A stretch of DNA of 64,000 bases, taken from the NCBI GenBank assembly GCA_003255025.1, contig QANY01013583.1, positions 1,233,194 to 1,297,193 on the forward strand, written 5' to 3'. The DNA comes from Datisca glomerata. Taxonomy: Eukaryota > Streptophyta > Magnoliopsida > Cucurbitales > Datiscaceae. The position numbers and the translations under genes are program-made. Shown here piece by piece: positions 23,601-37,129 of the stretch (the stretch's first letter is position 1; each line of letters begins with the position of its first letter). The notes beneath the pieces are model-generated. The model was not told the DNA's origin. It did no database searches and was given only the letters and a program-made list of their open reading frames with translations.

Positions 23601-24610
23601 ATACTTAAACTCATTTTTGCAGGAGTCTACATTACCTTTGAAGCTATAGTGTGAGGAATGGACAGAAGTTTTGAGCATTAATTTCTGCTGTGTGTCGGAT
23701 GAAACAATGGAAGCTGCGCTAGATCAAGACTTAACGATTTTTCAAGAAAATGTTGTTTTTGACGCGCCTAATCTAAAACCAAATTCTGGGCGACCACCTC
23801 ATGTGCAATTCTACTATCTTTTTTACAGATCAGTGGTGATTTTTCCTTAAAAGTGGGCATCTACAGATGCAGACAAGCAGCTACTCTTGGATCTGTGGGC
23901 TCCAAATTTAATGGAAAATGAAAAACTATCTACTATATGTATTTCGTGGCTTCTTTACTTTATGACAGCATTAACCCAAATGATTTTCACTCCGAATTTA
24001 GTGTTAAAATTTTTTACAGAAACCACAAAGAAGAGAAAATTTATTCCTGAAAGTGAACTTAAATTACACATTACAAAGATCATATTGCTAGCATAACAGA
24101 TAAATCACATCATATACAGCCCAGAGGGGTTTATCATATTTTAAAAAAAATGAGGTTTTCCTCACAAACCCGAGAATCATCCTCAAAGAAACTAAGGGTT
24201 TAATTCAACAACCCAAACCCCAGAATTTTGAAGAAAGCAATTATACTCAAAATAAAGCCAGAGAGAGTACAGAAATACATCAAGAGGAAATAGTAAAGGC
24301 ACGGTGATTCAAAAACATGCAATGCAGACAATGTGGGTAACCTAAAAAAAACAGACCGAAGAAAACAGAGGGAAACCCACAATCCTTCGTAGACAACGGA
24401 AAAATGTCCTTCTCCGATAACTTGGCCAATCTTCAGGCTCCGAGTGTCAATAAGCAAGCTGGGTTTGATCTTAAACACGAATTCACTGTCAAAATCATCA
24501 CCGTCGCTGTACCCAGTAGGCCCACAGTAACCAACGCTCAGACTCTCGAAGGGGGAAGAAAGGGAGCACTCGAAAAGCTCGTTGTCTGAGAGCGACTTAC
24601 GTTCCGCCAT
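20668..24610 (-). CDS. Raf-like MAPKKK-type Ser/Thr protein kinase (group C)
   Basis: Exons on the minus strand are 24610-24381, 23000-22868, 22435-22240, 22143-22022, 21940-21785 and 20976-20668. GT-AG borders and phases agree, giving 381 residues. After a Ser/acidic N-terminus of about 57 residues, the kinase domain shows the glycine loop IGEGHFSVVYEG (65-76), VAVK with the ATP-anchoring K86, E107 in the C-helix, HRDLKPSN (181-188, catalytic D183), DFG (202-204) and MAPE (224-227). All catalytic residues are present, so the enzyme should be active. GTYRWMAPE and KPSN fit plant Raf-like kinases. The whole domain resembles the small Arabidopsis subgroup containing AT5G66710 (recalled, not searched). 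The C-terminal tail is basic then SSSSVFCCFSDSLTD, whose Cys pair might be lipid-modified, though that is speculative. Substrates are unknown. Intron 5 carries a MITE-like repeat. Confidence 0.93.
21300..21740. mobile_element. MITE-like repeat in kinase intron 5, with a 29-bp triplication
   Basis: The left end reads ggtgtaaattacgtttcgac and then cccctaaagtt. The reverse complement of the right end reads ggtaattgataaatacgttt and then ttagaccctgag, an imperfect inverted match. Inside, aattttgtcaatataatact plus tgaaatttc repeats three times in tandem. No transposase is present. Target duplication could not be fixed. It lies wholly inside the intron and leaves splice sites intact. Confidence 0.5.
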
Positions 24611-25165
24611 TGTTGGAGCTAGCTTTAGCTTCTTCTAATTCCTGGTCTCTGTTATTAACATTTCAAAGAGCGTTTCGAAATTTAGTTTTAGAGAATGAAA
24701 GTAATGAGTGTTTTTTTCTGAAGATATTTTTAAAAAAGAATCATAGAGCAAAACGAGAGGGAAATCTTTTAGGAAACTTATCGTACAGTGTTGGTAAATT
24801 AATTAATTAATTTCTTGGTCAATCATTAATTGGTTTTATTCGGTCTTTTTTGTTATGGTGCCGCATGATGCAGCAAGCGCTTGGATTTGAGACCGCCACG
24901 TCAACGAGAAAGAGGAAAAAAAGCTGTATAATAAATAATTGTTGCCGAACAAGGGTTATATAACTTTATCTAAAAATTTATCTCCCCACTATCAATTAGT
25001 TAAATATTCATTATAATAATTTTATCAATTAATCAATGAATGATTAACGTATCATTAGATCAATAATTATATCATGTCATTTAGTTATTTATGTAAATCG
25101 AGAATTACATGTTATGCTTGGTCTTGATGAATTGAGTGATTTCTTAGTATCCAAGTATCATTTGG
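24611..25165. promoter_or_regulatory. Upstream region of the kinase gene
   Basis: AT-rich DNA between the kinase start codon and the first composite repeat. It includes an aattaatt run near 24800. No coding sequence or defined promoter element can be supported. Confidence 0.3.
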
Positions 25166-26239
25166 TATTAAAGAGGGTTAGATTGATAAATTCTTAATAT
25201 AATTCAAAATGTGATTGAGAAAAAGTAAGACGTGCAGAAAATAAATTAACATGTTGAAGAACAACTTGGCTCCTTATCATGTAAGGATAAGTTTCTCCTC
25301 ATTAATGATATTTACCACACAAGTTAGGCTATGTGAAAAATGAATGATGATTTAATAAGTTTATTTTTTACAATATACTAAAATTTAACAATATATAGGG
25401 GACTTGCTATTTTTTAACTTAAATATAAATTAATGAATTATTGTACACTATCTATATCTATATTATATATTAATATGTAAAAGTGCGGGAAATATTTTTG
25501 GACAATACTATCTTCATTTACTTTTAAAATTTCTAACATTATCTCTAATAAACCATATGAAGATTGTTTTTCAAGCAATTTCTTTAAATTCATCTTTAAA
25601 AATATTAATTTACTCCGCATTTATTAATCAATGATATATTTGAACGAGAATTATCCAAATTAGTTGCCACCTCATAGAAGAAAAGGTTTCAGAACTAATT
25701 AGAAGAACAAAAGTGGATCGGGAATGTGGCAACCAAGGTTGAATATATGTGACCTTCAGATATGATGAACGAACATAATCAGTTTAGAATGATATGTAAG
25801 ACTAACTAAAAAATAATGTTTTTTTATTCTTGATTTTTATTATAAATAGATTAAGTGAATCAAATTTTGTGTAACTAATTTAAACTTTAAATGTTGACCT
25901 ATAATTAGAGACTAGTATAACCCCAAAAGGAAAGTGAAATCAAGCTACTCTCTCTTTCATTAATTTTGTTCTCTCATAATTCTCTCTCTCAATAATTTTA
26001 TTCTTTGTAATTCTTTCTCTCATTTTAATTGTAAAAAATCCTTTAAAATTTTGGTGATTTCATTGTGAGTAGGGATTAACTCAAGAACATAGCAAACTTG
26101 CTTGTAGTAGAACGGGAAAACTAGCCCGATGGACAACCAATCCTGGCGCAAGCCACATTGTGCTTCGTGATGACAGAGAAGTTCTGTCCAAGGATAACAG
26201 AAAGAAAGCACATGTGGAGAAAACGGCCCATCTGAATCA

Positions 26240-26990
26240 CTGACCAAACAAGATGTAGAAAAGATGATGGAGAAGAAAATGATAGAAATGCGAAAACTAG
26301 GAAATGTGGGAATGCCAAATCTTGAAACATTAACATGGTACTCGTTGTGTCCTGAGATACTAGCTGCCCTGATCCAGAAGAAGTTTGTCTCCCCTAAATT
26401 TAAATGTTACGAAGGCAAAATGGATCAGGTCGACCACCTCAGGTTTCAGGCAAGTGATGGATTTGTACCACAATGAGGATGAGAAATATGCAAAATGCTC
26501 TCAACCAGTTTAGATGGAAAGCACCTAAATGATATCATTCTCTCCCTTCTTATTCAATTGATAATTTTTCTTGAATGTTTTCTGTTTTTTTTATAGTATA
26601 CTCCACTTATCGTATGGTAATGGAGGACTTACAAGAACTCCTCACCATTTCAATAAAAGAAAGGACAATCTCTACGAGATTACATCCATCGTTTCAAGGG
26701 GGAGATGACAAAGGTGGAGAATTGCGTCTATCACATGGCAAGACTAGCATTCAAGCGTGGATTAGACCATCGAATTTACCCTTTTTTACAATTTATCCAA
26801 GGTCAAGTCGCTCAATCACTATGGGAGAAACCTTTCTAAAGGCATAAACATATATCACCTTAGAAGACGAAAATAAAGGTGCAGTAAGCTTCAAAACAAT
26901 GGTCTAGTGGACAAAGCTCGAGAACGGGAAAAAGAAAGACAAAGAGAGTCAAGAAAATGGAAGATAAGGGATTACAGGTGGGAGAGTACA
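26240..26990 (+). pseudogene. Ty3/gypsy gag fragment (copy A)
   Basis: Broken + strand frames contain KFKCYEGKMDQVDHLRF and then, after a shift, phrases corresponding to YHNEDEKYAKCSQPV. They are related to the retrotransposon gag pattern in which a 'YdG..dp.dHl..F' box is followed by a 'cr.Fp.sL.g.a..W' box. Several stops and shifts are present. The segment stops where the Copia LTR begins at 27042, so the gag region was interrupted by that insertion. Confidence 0.5.
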
Positions 26991-27041
26991 TAAAAGAAAT
27001 TCAGAACTACATCTAAGGGTTAAAATCTACACACTTCTAAC

Positions 27042-28916
27042 TGTTGGATCGAGTTTTAAAAATTTAAGGAAAAATCATTAAACCACGAACGGTTCGTGGG
27101 CGGAATATAAATTTTTTTACATCAACCAATTTAATCATATTAAATATTAAAACCATACATCTGATTATGCATGCAAAGTTAAACGTATTCAAAAGATGTA
27201 GAAATGATTTATACATTTTCGTTGTATTGGAGACTTTCTGAATTGGTGAAATCCTTATTAAATGCTTCACGTTCTTCGATCTTCAAATTTAAGAACTTCA
27301 ATTAATATTCGTACCAACAACCACTCATTGGATTCAGAAGTATATTTCACAAAGAAGTTGTTGGGAACTGAGTGTGGGTTCTCAAAACGACAGAGAAAGA
27401 AAAATTTCTTTTCTTCCTCTATGAATTCGACGCCAACACTAGAAGAGGGATAGAGAAACATTTTTCTGCTCTATGTGATTAGGATTGCGTCAACACCCTT
27501 AAGGAGGCTTCATGCCATCCCATATATAACAATTTTGGAACTTTCACGTATACCTCATGTATGTGTAATTTCTGAAATTCACACTTATAATCTATAATTG
27601 CCGAAAATTGCATCTCCTATTTAATTCAATATTGTGTGCAAATTCATCAACCCAAAATTGATAAATTTAAATTGATTTTCATCAATTAATTAATTATTTT
27701 TTCCTATTTACTAATTATATAATAATTAGAAAATAATAAATTAATTAATTTGAACATCAATTAATTGTTCTTCACTAATTTAGTGACAACCTCCATCACA
27801 TATGGGTTCAGGAAGTACACCTTGGCTCAAAATACATTTGGGCCCAACTGATATTATTTCTTCTATTCCTATCCTCATGAGCTACTCTTAAGATCGAATG
27901 GACCCACATGAATAAAGTTACAGGATTTAAATACCCGACAAATTTATCTCTAGAAATTTCTGACCTATTTAATCCTGATATCGTACGACTCCACTATAAG
28001 TTCGATGTCGAATCAACTCTCGATTCATGCGCGCTACATTTTGTGTTGGTGTAAATAAATAATTTTATTTCACGGTTCACATAATACTTTAACATATTAT
28101 CCTTCATGAATACCAGTAACAAGACCCAGATATAAAATTATCATTTTATCCCTCTTGTTATTATTTCCTTAACTTTTTTATTGACTTTGAATAAGAAAGA
28201 TATAATAGTGAATTGTCTTGTACAATTCCACATGTCTTATTGAATGATACATTTCATTGAGTACCTGGTCAGGTTAATTTATTCACATAAACATCCATAA
28301 AGCATAAGGTGATATTATTGCATTTTGTAATCTAACAACGGATTTCCGTATCTGCGAATTACGTAACTCAAACATAGTTGAATCATGATCCAAACAACCG
28401 ATGTATTGTCCGGTAATTTGAACACATTCCTTGTTGACACATCAAAGATCATAACTAACTTGGTCAAGTTTCGTATTCACCGCATGATTTAGGTAAAGGT
28501 ATAACAATTAGATTTAGAGCTAGATAAACGATTTTGCTCCAAACTAATTTGTTACTAGTCTATTCAGCATATTCCACAATATGTCTAGGTCAACCGTTAA
28601 AGTCCCCACTCCCATGCTCCAAGATCGACATCTTTTGGTTCAACCTAATAATCGTAATCAGACTCGATTATCCAGTCGATCCTAAGACTGTGAATAACGT
28701 TCTGAACTGTTTCAGAAGAGTTTGTCTGGAAGATACATAAGTCTTTACTCTTCTTACGTTGACAATAGTTCCATGACTTCAGTAAATTATAAACACACTT
28801 TAATTGAAAGGAAAACTTTCATTCAATCATAAAATTTAGTAATAGAAAATGTCATAGAAATAAGTATATACTCATAAATAGTTATTACACCCTACTTTAT
28901 GGATATAATTCTAACA
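27042..28916 (-). mobile_element. Copia 3' LTR (copy A), 1875 bp
   Basis: On the + strand the segment begins TGTTGGATCGAG and ends ATTCTAACA, LTR-type termini (TGTTG/TAACA). It is about 85-90 percent similar by eye to 33505-35351. The adjacent sequence, read on the minus strand, is aagtgatagat just before TGTTAGAATTATATCC, which corresponds to the purine-rich aagtgggagat motif usual ahead of a Copia 3' LTR. The element thus runs right to left. No gene inside is supported. Confidence 0.8.
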
Positions 28917-31446
28917 ATCTATCACTTGAATTAAATTGGGCGTGTACAATTTCGTACCCACATGCCCTACAAATGACCATCAAAGATTTTACTACTTAAA
29001 GTCTTTGTGAATGGATCTGCCAGGTTGTTGACCGTTGATATGCGTGTAACTATAACATCCTCATTTTGTAACTATACAAAATGTTAAAGAATAGCTAAAT
29101 ACTCATAAATAATTATTACACCCTAATTTATGGATATAATTCCAAAAATCTCTCACTTGGATTAAAGTAGGCATGTACAATCTCGTATCTCCATTCCCTC
29201 CAGATGACAATCAAAGATTTTATTACTTAAAGTCATTGTGAATGGATTTCATTTTCTCACTATCAGTTGACAAGGTTGAAGCTATTTTATCGAATTATTT
29301 TTATGGATAGTTTTCATTAAAAAAATCAAACAGCAATAGTAATACTATAATAATGATTTTAAAAATTGTTTGTTGCACAATGAAAATATAAGTCTTTTTT
29401 CTTGTCTTAAGTTAAATAAAAAAATGAATTGGACTTGTAAGTAGACACGTTTGGATTTTGTGTTGATATGTGTGTAACTATGATGACTCCACGCTAAACA
29501 ATGTATCTAATCATGTGATACTTACACTCTATGTACTTGGATCTTTTGTGGCTCTTTGGTTCCTTCGAGTTTATTACAACCCCATTATTATCATAATAAA
29601 GTGTCATGGGCTTATCAGCTTCTAGAATAACTTCCAGAGTCTTTAAAAACTTTCTAAGCCATACACCTCCTTAGCAGCTTCACAAGATGGCACACATTCA
29701 ACTTCCATGGTAGAATCAGCAACGCAAGATTGCTTGATACTTGTCCACCATTCAGGATGAACATCGATCCAGAAGTGGAACTCCTAGAATCCTTATCTAC
29801 TTGAAAATCAGAATCAGTATACCCCATCATATTTAGGTCAGTACCTAAATATATTAGCATGTAGTTACTTATTCTCCTAAGATACTTAAGGATATGTGCA
29901 TTTCAATGCTCGATTCTAGGATTAGATTGAAAACGACTCATCACTCCCATCGCGTAACAAATGTCTGACCTAATGTAAAGCATCGCATACATGAGACTTT
30001 CTACGGCTGAGGCATATGGAACTTTTCTCACGTTTTCCTCTTCTTGAGGAGACTTGGGAGATTGATCCTTGGAGAGACTGACTCCGTGCCTGAAAGGAAG
30101 ATATCCCTTCTTTGAGTCTTGCATATACAAATGATCCATCACCTTATTATTATAAGATACTTGAGATAGTGTCAATTATTTGTTCTTTCGATCTCGAAAG
30201 ATCAGGATACCTAGGATAAAGGTAACTTCTCCAAAGTCCTTCACATCAAATTTCTTTGCAAGCCAAATCTTGACATCAGATAATTTTCCTACATCATTCC
30301 CAATGAGTAGAATATCATATATGTACAAGATTGAAAAAACCACTTTCCCTTCATGTATTAGCATATACACACAAGGTTCATCCATTAACTATTCAAAATT
30401 GAAGTTTTTAACAGTTTCGTCGAATCTAATATTTGACGACTGTGATGCTTGCTTAAGTCCATAAATGGACTTCATCAATTCGTAAATCTTTCTGTCTTGA
30501 CATTTCTCCATGAACCCATCTGGTTGAGCCATATAAATGCCCTCTTCAAGATTGCCATTCAAAAAAGTAGTCTTGACGTCCATCTGTAAGATTACATAAT
30601 CGAGGGTAGCAGCAATGGACAGGAGGATTCAGATGGATTTAAGTATGGCTATCGGCGATAAGGTATCCCCATAGTCTATACCTTCCTTTTGGGTGTAGCC
30701 CTTGGCTATTAGCCTAGCTTTGAATGTCTTCACATTCTCATCCAAACCTCTCTTTTTCTTATAGATCTATTTACATCCTACAGGTTTTAACCCTTCAAGA
30801 GGATCTACAAGCATCCAGACTCCATTCGAGTACATCGAATGTATCTCAATGTTCATGGCTTTTTGTCATAGGTTTCTTCAAGACCAGTCATGGCCTGTGA
30901 GTAGGAGACAGGTTCATCATCATCCTTATCAGAGACTGCTGTTGAGACATCTCCATAAGACACATACGTGTCAGGTTGTCTCACAACCCTCCCACTAGGT
31001 CGAGGCTCCATAGGCTCTCGCCCCAGCTGTGGTTCTTCCATTATTGAATCATAAATAACTCTTGATTGGGAAGTCAGTGTCCTCCTACTCAATAATTCCT
31101 CTCGCATAAGAGTGCTTCTCAACTATACACTTTTTATATAGTATTCTTTAAGAAAATGTGCATTCGTGCTTACGAATATTTTCTTGTCAGTCGAACTATA
31201 AAAGACATACCTCTTCGTTCCTTTGAGATATCCTACAAACATGCATAATTCTGATCCACTGGCCAACTTGTCTGTCTTCTGTTTCAGAACATGTGCTTGG
31301 CACCCCCGTATTCTAAAGTGTTTAACGAATGATTTTCGTTCATTCCATCTTTCATATGACTTATTAGGCACCGTCTTCGATGAACTTGGTTAAGAATGTA
31401 TGTTATTGTTTCCAAGGCATATCCCCAGAACGAATCTGGGAGTGAT
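28917..31446 (-). pseudogene. Copia pol remnant (copy A): integrase end, RT, RNase H
   Basis: Minus-strand pieces in order are an integrase C-terminal/linker piece (31371-31123, with CQAHVLKQKTDKLASGS), a linker (31122-30853), RT beginning MDVKTTFLNGNLEEGIYMAQ (30583-30389), the RT active-site region (30385-30176), the RT end (30175-29903), and RNase H with GYTDSDFQVDKDSRSSTSGS (29860-29654). Order and motifs are those of Ty1/Copia. The expected Tyr-x-Asp-Asp active site reads YIYD, and frames are broken, so it is inactive. The right end is cut inside the integrase at about 31446 where copy B starts. Positions about 29075-29460 are an extra partial copy of the LTR end and adjacent sequence, absent from copy B. 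Confidence 0.82.
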
Positions 31447-32337
31447 GATAAATTCTTAATATCATTAAAAATGTGATTAAGAAAAGGTAAGACTCACAAA
31501 AAATAAATTAAAATGCTTCATATATGTTGAAGAACAACTTGGCTCCTCATCATGTAAGGATGAGTTTCTCCTCATTGATGATATAGACCAAACAAGTTAG
31601 GCCATATGTGAAAAATGAATGATGATTTAATAAGTTCAATTTTTACAATATAGTAAAAAATTTAACAATATATCGGGGGACATTCTATTTTTTAACTTAA
31701 GTATAAATTAATGAATTATTGTACACTATCTATATCTATATTATACATTAAATGTAAAAGTGCGAGAAATATTTTTGGATAATACTATCTTCATTTATTT
31801 TTGAAATTTCTAACATTGTCTTTAAAATCAATATTAAACATAATAAACCGTATGAAGATTTTTTTTCAAGAAATTTGTTTAAATTCATCTTTAAAAATAT
31901 TAATTTACACCTCATTTATTAATCTATAATATATTTGAATGAGAATTATCCAAGCTAGTTGCCACCTCATAGAAGAAAAGGTTTTAGAGCTAATTAGAAG
32001 AACAAAAGTGGATCGGCGATGTGGTAACTAAGGTTGAATATATGTGACCTTTAGATATGATGAATGAACATGATCAGTTTAGAATGGATACGTAAGACTA
32101 AGTAAAAATAATAATATTTTTTTATTCTTGATTTCTATTGTAAATAGATTTAGTGAATCACATTTTGTGTAACTAATTTAAACTTTAAATTTTGACCTAT
32201 AATTAGAGGCTAGTATAAGCCCAAAAGGGAAGTAAATACAAGCTACTATCTCTTTCTCCTTTTAATTGTACAAAAATCCTTTACAATTTTGATGATTTCA
32301 CTGTGAGTAGAGAATTAACTCAAGGTCACAATACAAG

Positions 32338-33490
32338 ATGCCTCGAACTAGGTCAAATGTGGCATTTGAGATTAGGAATGAGATAAACCCTATTACGCCA
32401 CTTGTAAAAGTACAAAGAGATTATACATGCGATATTGACGAGCATGTAAAAAATGTCGAGGATAGTCAGAGTGAAGCCCTTCGTTATGTGTGGCAGACTG
32501 TGCAATAACAATTTTGCAGCTTTACAATGGTACGTCACAGAAATACGAGTTGAAGTAAGTTAAAGGGCAGTTCGGGGGAACGAGAGAGCATAGAAAACTT
32601 GCATGCAATAGAACAGGAAAACTAGCCCGATGGCAGTCAATCCTGGCACAAGTCGCATTGTGCTTTGTGATGACATAAAAGTTATGTGCAAGGATAATAG
32701 AAAGAAAGCACAGGTGAAGAAAACGGCCCATCTGAATTACTGACAAAACAAGATGTAGAAAAGATGATGGAGAAGAAAATGATAGAAATGCAAATGTGGG
32801 AATGCCAAATCTTGAAACATTAACGTATTACTCGTTGTGTATTGAGATACTAGCTGCCCCGATCCAGAAGAAGTTTGTCTCCCTAAATTTAAATGTTATG
32901 AAGGCAAAATGGATCAGGTTGACGACCTCAGGTGCTTCAAGCAAGTGATAGATTTCTACCACAATGAGGATGAGAAATGTGTAGAATGTTCCCAACCAGT
33001 TTAAATGGAAAACACCTAAATGATATCATTCTCTCCCTTCTTATTCAATTGATAATTTTGCTTGAATATTTTTTGTCTTTTTATAGTATACTCCACTTAT
33101 CATATGGTAATAGAGGACTTACAAGACCTCCTCACCATTTCAATAAAAGAAAGGACAAAGGTGGAGATTTGCGATGATCACATGGAAAGACTAGCATTCA
33201 AGCGTGGATTAAACCATCGAATACACCCTTTTTTACAATTTATCCAAGGTCAAGTTGCTCGATCACTATGGGAGAAACCTTTCTAAAGGCACAGACATAT
33301 ATCACCTTAGAAGAAGAAAATAAATGTAGTACAAACTCTTGAAGTAGTGAGCTTCAAAATAATGGTCTAGTGGACAAAGCTCGAGAACGGGAAAAAGAAA
33401 GACAAAGAGAGTCGAGAAAATGGAAGACAAGGGAATACAGGTGGGAGAGTACATAAAAGAATTTCAGAACTACATCTAAGGGATAAAATC
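32338..33490 (+). pseudogene. Ty3/gypsy gag fragment (copy B)
   Basis: A + strand frame starts MPRTRSNVAFEIRNEINPIT at 32338 and soon reaches a stop. Further on, CRMFPTSLNGK and nearby phrases match the gag 'cr.Fp.sL.g' box. This copy keeps more of the gag start than copy A does. Stops and shifts make it non-functional. It ends at the Copia LTR at 33505. Confidence 0.5.
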
Positions 33491-33504
33491 TACACACATC
33501 TAAC

Positions 33505-35351
33505 TGTTGGTCCGGGTTTTAAAAATTTGAGGAAAAATGATTGAACCACGAACGGTTCATGGGCGAAATATAATTTTTTTTGACATCAACCAATTTAATC
33601 ATATTAAATATTAAATTCATACATATGATTATGCATGCAAAGTTAAACGTATTCAAAATAGGTAGAAATCATTTATACATTTTCGTTGTATCGGAGACTT
33701 TCTGAATTGGTGGAATCGTTATTAAATGTTTCACGTTCTTCGCTCTTCAAATCTAAGAACTTCAATTAATCTTCGCACCAAGAATCACTCATTGGATTTA
33801 GAAGTGTATCTCCCAAAGATGTCATTAGGAACTGAGTGTGGGTTCTCAAAACAACAGAGAAAGAAAAATTTCTTTTCTTCCTCTATGAATTCGGCGGCAG
33901 CACTAAGAGGAGGAGAGAGAAACCTTTTTTTGCTATATCTGATTAGAGTTGTGTCAACACCGTTAGGGAGGCTTAATGCCATCTCTTGTATAATTTTAGA
34001 AATTCACCTCCATAATCTATAATTTCCAAAAATTGCATTTCCCATTTAAATCAATAGTTTGTTCAAATTCATCAACCCAAAATATATAAATTTAAATTGA
34101 TCTCCATCAATTAATTAATTAAGTTTTCTTATTATTAATTATCCAATAGTTAGAAAATAATAAATTAATTAATTTGAATATCAATTAATTACTCTTCGCT
34201 AATTAAGTGACAACCCCCACACATATGGGTTCAGGAAGTAAGTCTTGGCTCAAAACACATTTTGGTCCAACTGATGATGTTTTTTCTATTACTGTCCTCA
34301 TGAGCTACCCGTGAGATCGAATGAACACACATGAATAAAGATATAGGATTCAATTACCCGGCAAATTTATCTCTATAAATTTCTAACCTATTTAATCATG
34401 ACATCGTATGACTCCACTATAGGTTCGATGCTGAACCAACTCTCGATTAATGCGCGCTACATTTTCAGTCGGTGTAAACAAACACTTTTATTTCATGGTC
34501 CATATAATATTTTAACATATTACCCTTTAGGAATATCAGTAATAAGAGCGGAATGTAAAATTATCATTTTACCCCTCTTGTTATTATTTTCTTAACTCTT
34601 TTATTGACTGTGAATATGAAAGACATAATAGTGAATTGTTTCGTAAAATTCCACGTCTTATTCAATAATACATATCATTGAAAACCTAGCCAAGTTAATT
34701 TATTTACATAACCATCAATAAAACGTAAGGTGATATTGTTGCATTTTACAATCTAACTACGAATTTTAATATCTGTGACTTACGCGTCTCCAACGTAGTT
34801 GAATCACGATCCCAACAGCCGAGATATTGTCTGAAAATTCGAACTCACTCATTTAATGCATCAAAGATCGTAACTAACTGGGTCTAGTTTCGCATTCACC
34901 TCAAGATTAAGGTAATTATGAAAATTTCCTTAAGGTGTAACAATTAGATTTAGAGTTAGATAAACGGTTTTACTCCAAACTAATTTGTTACTAGTCTATT
35001 CAACATGTTCCACAACACATCTAGGTCAATCGTTAGAGTCCACACTCCCATGCTCCAAGACCGACACTTTTGGATTAACGTAACAATCGTAACCAGACTC
35101 GATTGCCCAGTGGATCCTAGAACTGTAAATAATGTTCTAAACTATTTCAGAAGAGTTTGTCTAGAAGACCCCTCAGTTTTTACTCTTCTTACGTTGACAA
35201 TAGTTCCAAGACTTGAGTAAATTATAAACACACTTTAATTAAAAGGAAAACTTTAATTCATTCATAAAATTTAGTAATATAAAATGTCAGAGAAATAACT
35301 AAATACTCATAAATAGTTATTACACTTTACTTTATGGATATAATTCTAACA
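33505..35351 (-). mobile_element. Copia 3' LTR (copy B), 1847 bp
   Basis: Begins TGTTGGTCCGGG and ends ATTCTAACA on the + strand, with the purine-rich tract caagtggtagat just outside when read on the minus strand. It aligns along its length with 27042-28916. It belongs to the reverse-oriented Copia element of copy B. Confidence 0.8.
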
Positions 35352-37129
35352 ATCTACCACTTGGATTGAATTGGGCGTGTACAATTTCGTACCCACATGC
35401 CCTACAGATGACCATAAAAGATTTTACTGCTTAAAGTCTTCGTGAATGGATCTTCCAAGTTGTTGACCATTGATATGCGTGTAACTATAACATCCTCATT
35501 CTGAACAATCTCTCTAATCAGGAGATACTTACACTCTATGTGCTTGGATATTTTATGGCTCCTCGGTTCATTTGAGTTTGCTACAGCCTTACTATTATCG
35601 CAATAAAATATCATGGTTTATCAGCTTCTCGAACAACTTCTAGAGTCTTCAAAAAAATTCTAAGCCATACAACCTCCTTAGCAGTTTTACAAGCTACCAC
35701 ATATTTAGCTTTCATTATACAATCAGCAATGCAAGATTGCTTGATACTTCTCTATATAACTGCTCCATCGTTCAGGATGAACACCGATCCAGAAGTGGAC
35801 CTCTTAGAATCATTGTCTGCTTGAAAATCAGAATCAGTATACCCCGTCATATTCAAGTCAGTACTTGAATACTCAAGCATGTAGTTAGTTTTTCTCCTAA
35901 GATACTTAAGGATATGCTTGATGGCATTCCAATGTTTGATTCTAGGATTAGATTGGAAACGACTCACCATGCCCACCGCCTGACAAATGTCTGGCCTAAT
36001 ACAGAACATCACATACATGAAACTTCCTATGACTGAGGCATAAGAATTTTTTCTCATGTCTTCCTCTTCTTGAAGAGTCTTGGGAGACTACTCCTTCGAG
36101 AGGCTGACTCTATGCCTGAAAGCAAGATATCTCTTCTTGGAGTCTTACATACACAAGAGATCCATCACCTTATCAATATAAGATGTTTGAGACAATGGCA
36201 ACTATCTGTTCTTTCTATCCCGAAAGATCTGAATACCTAGGACAAAGACAGCTTCCCCAAGATCCTTCATATCAAATTTCTTTGCAAGCCAAATCTTGAC
36301 ATCAGATAATTTTCCTACATCATTCCAAATGAGTAAATTATCAACTACGTACAAGACTAGAAAAATACTTTCCCTTAATGTATTAGTTTATACACACAAG
36401 GTTCGTCCACTAACTATTCCAAACCAAAGTTCTTAATAATTTCGTCGAATCTAATATTCCACACCCTTGATGTTTTCTTAAGTCGATAAATGGACTTCAG
36501 CAATTCACAAATCTTTCCCTCTTGGTCTTTCTCCATGAACACGTTTGGTTGAGCCAAATAAATGCGCTCTTTAAGATTGGCATTTACAAAAGCAGTCTTG
36601 ACGTCCAACTGCCAGATTTCATAATTGAGGTCAGCAGTAATGGAAAGGAGGATTTAGATGGATTTAAACATGGTTGTCGGCGAGAAGGTATCCTCATAAT
36701 CTATACCTTTCCTTTGAGTGTAGCCCTTGGCTACTAGCCTAGCTTTGAATGTCTCCACATTCCCATCCATACCTTTTTTTTTCTATAAATCTGTTTACAC
36801 CTTATAGGTTTTACCCTTTCAGGAGGATGTACAAGTATCCTGGCTCTATTTGAGTACATCGAATGTATCTCAACATTCATGGCTTCTTACCATAGGTTTA
36901 GTTCAGGATCAACCATGGCCTATGAGTAGGAGACATGTTTATCACATGATCCTTATCTGAGACTTCTGTTAGGGCATCTTCATAAAGACATGTACTTTGT
37001 CAGGTTGTATCACAACCCTCCCACTACATCAAGGCTCTATAGACTCTCGCCTCCCTGTGGTTCTTCCATTATTGAATCAGAAACAATTCCTGATTGGAGA
37101 GTCGGTGCCCTCCCACTCAATACTAATTA
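35352..37129 (-). pseudogene. Copia pol remnant (copy B): RT and RNase H
   Basis: The minus-strand pieces include RT start MDVKTAFVNANLKERIYLAQ (36608-36414), the RT/RNase H region with GYTDSDFQADNDSKRSTSGS (36057-35752), and the RNase H end FYCDNSKAVANSNEPRSHK (35614-35402). The RT active-site box reads YVVDN instead of YVDD, a different lesion from copy A. Stops and shifts are frequent. The integrase is missing: the remnant passes into a truncated 5' LTR piece at 37130. Confidence 0.8.

Larger units (their letters stand above)
25166..31446. repeat. Composite repeat, tandem copy A (Ty3 piece plus Copia element)
   Basis: This block is followed immediately by a second diverged copy (31447-about 37178). 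Matching anchors in the same order include gataaattcttaat (25174 and 31448), gaagaacaacttggctcct (25257 and 31533), cctataattagag (25898 and 32197), the Copia LTR (27042 and 33505), and the RT phrase around 30577 and 36601. Both copies therefore have the same junction between a + strand Ty3 gag region and a - strand Copia element. This indicates duplication after the Copia insertion. Confidence 0.8.
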
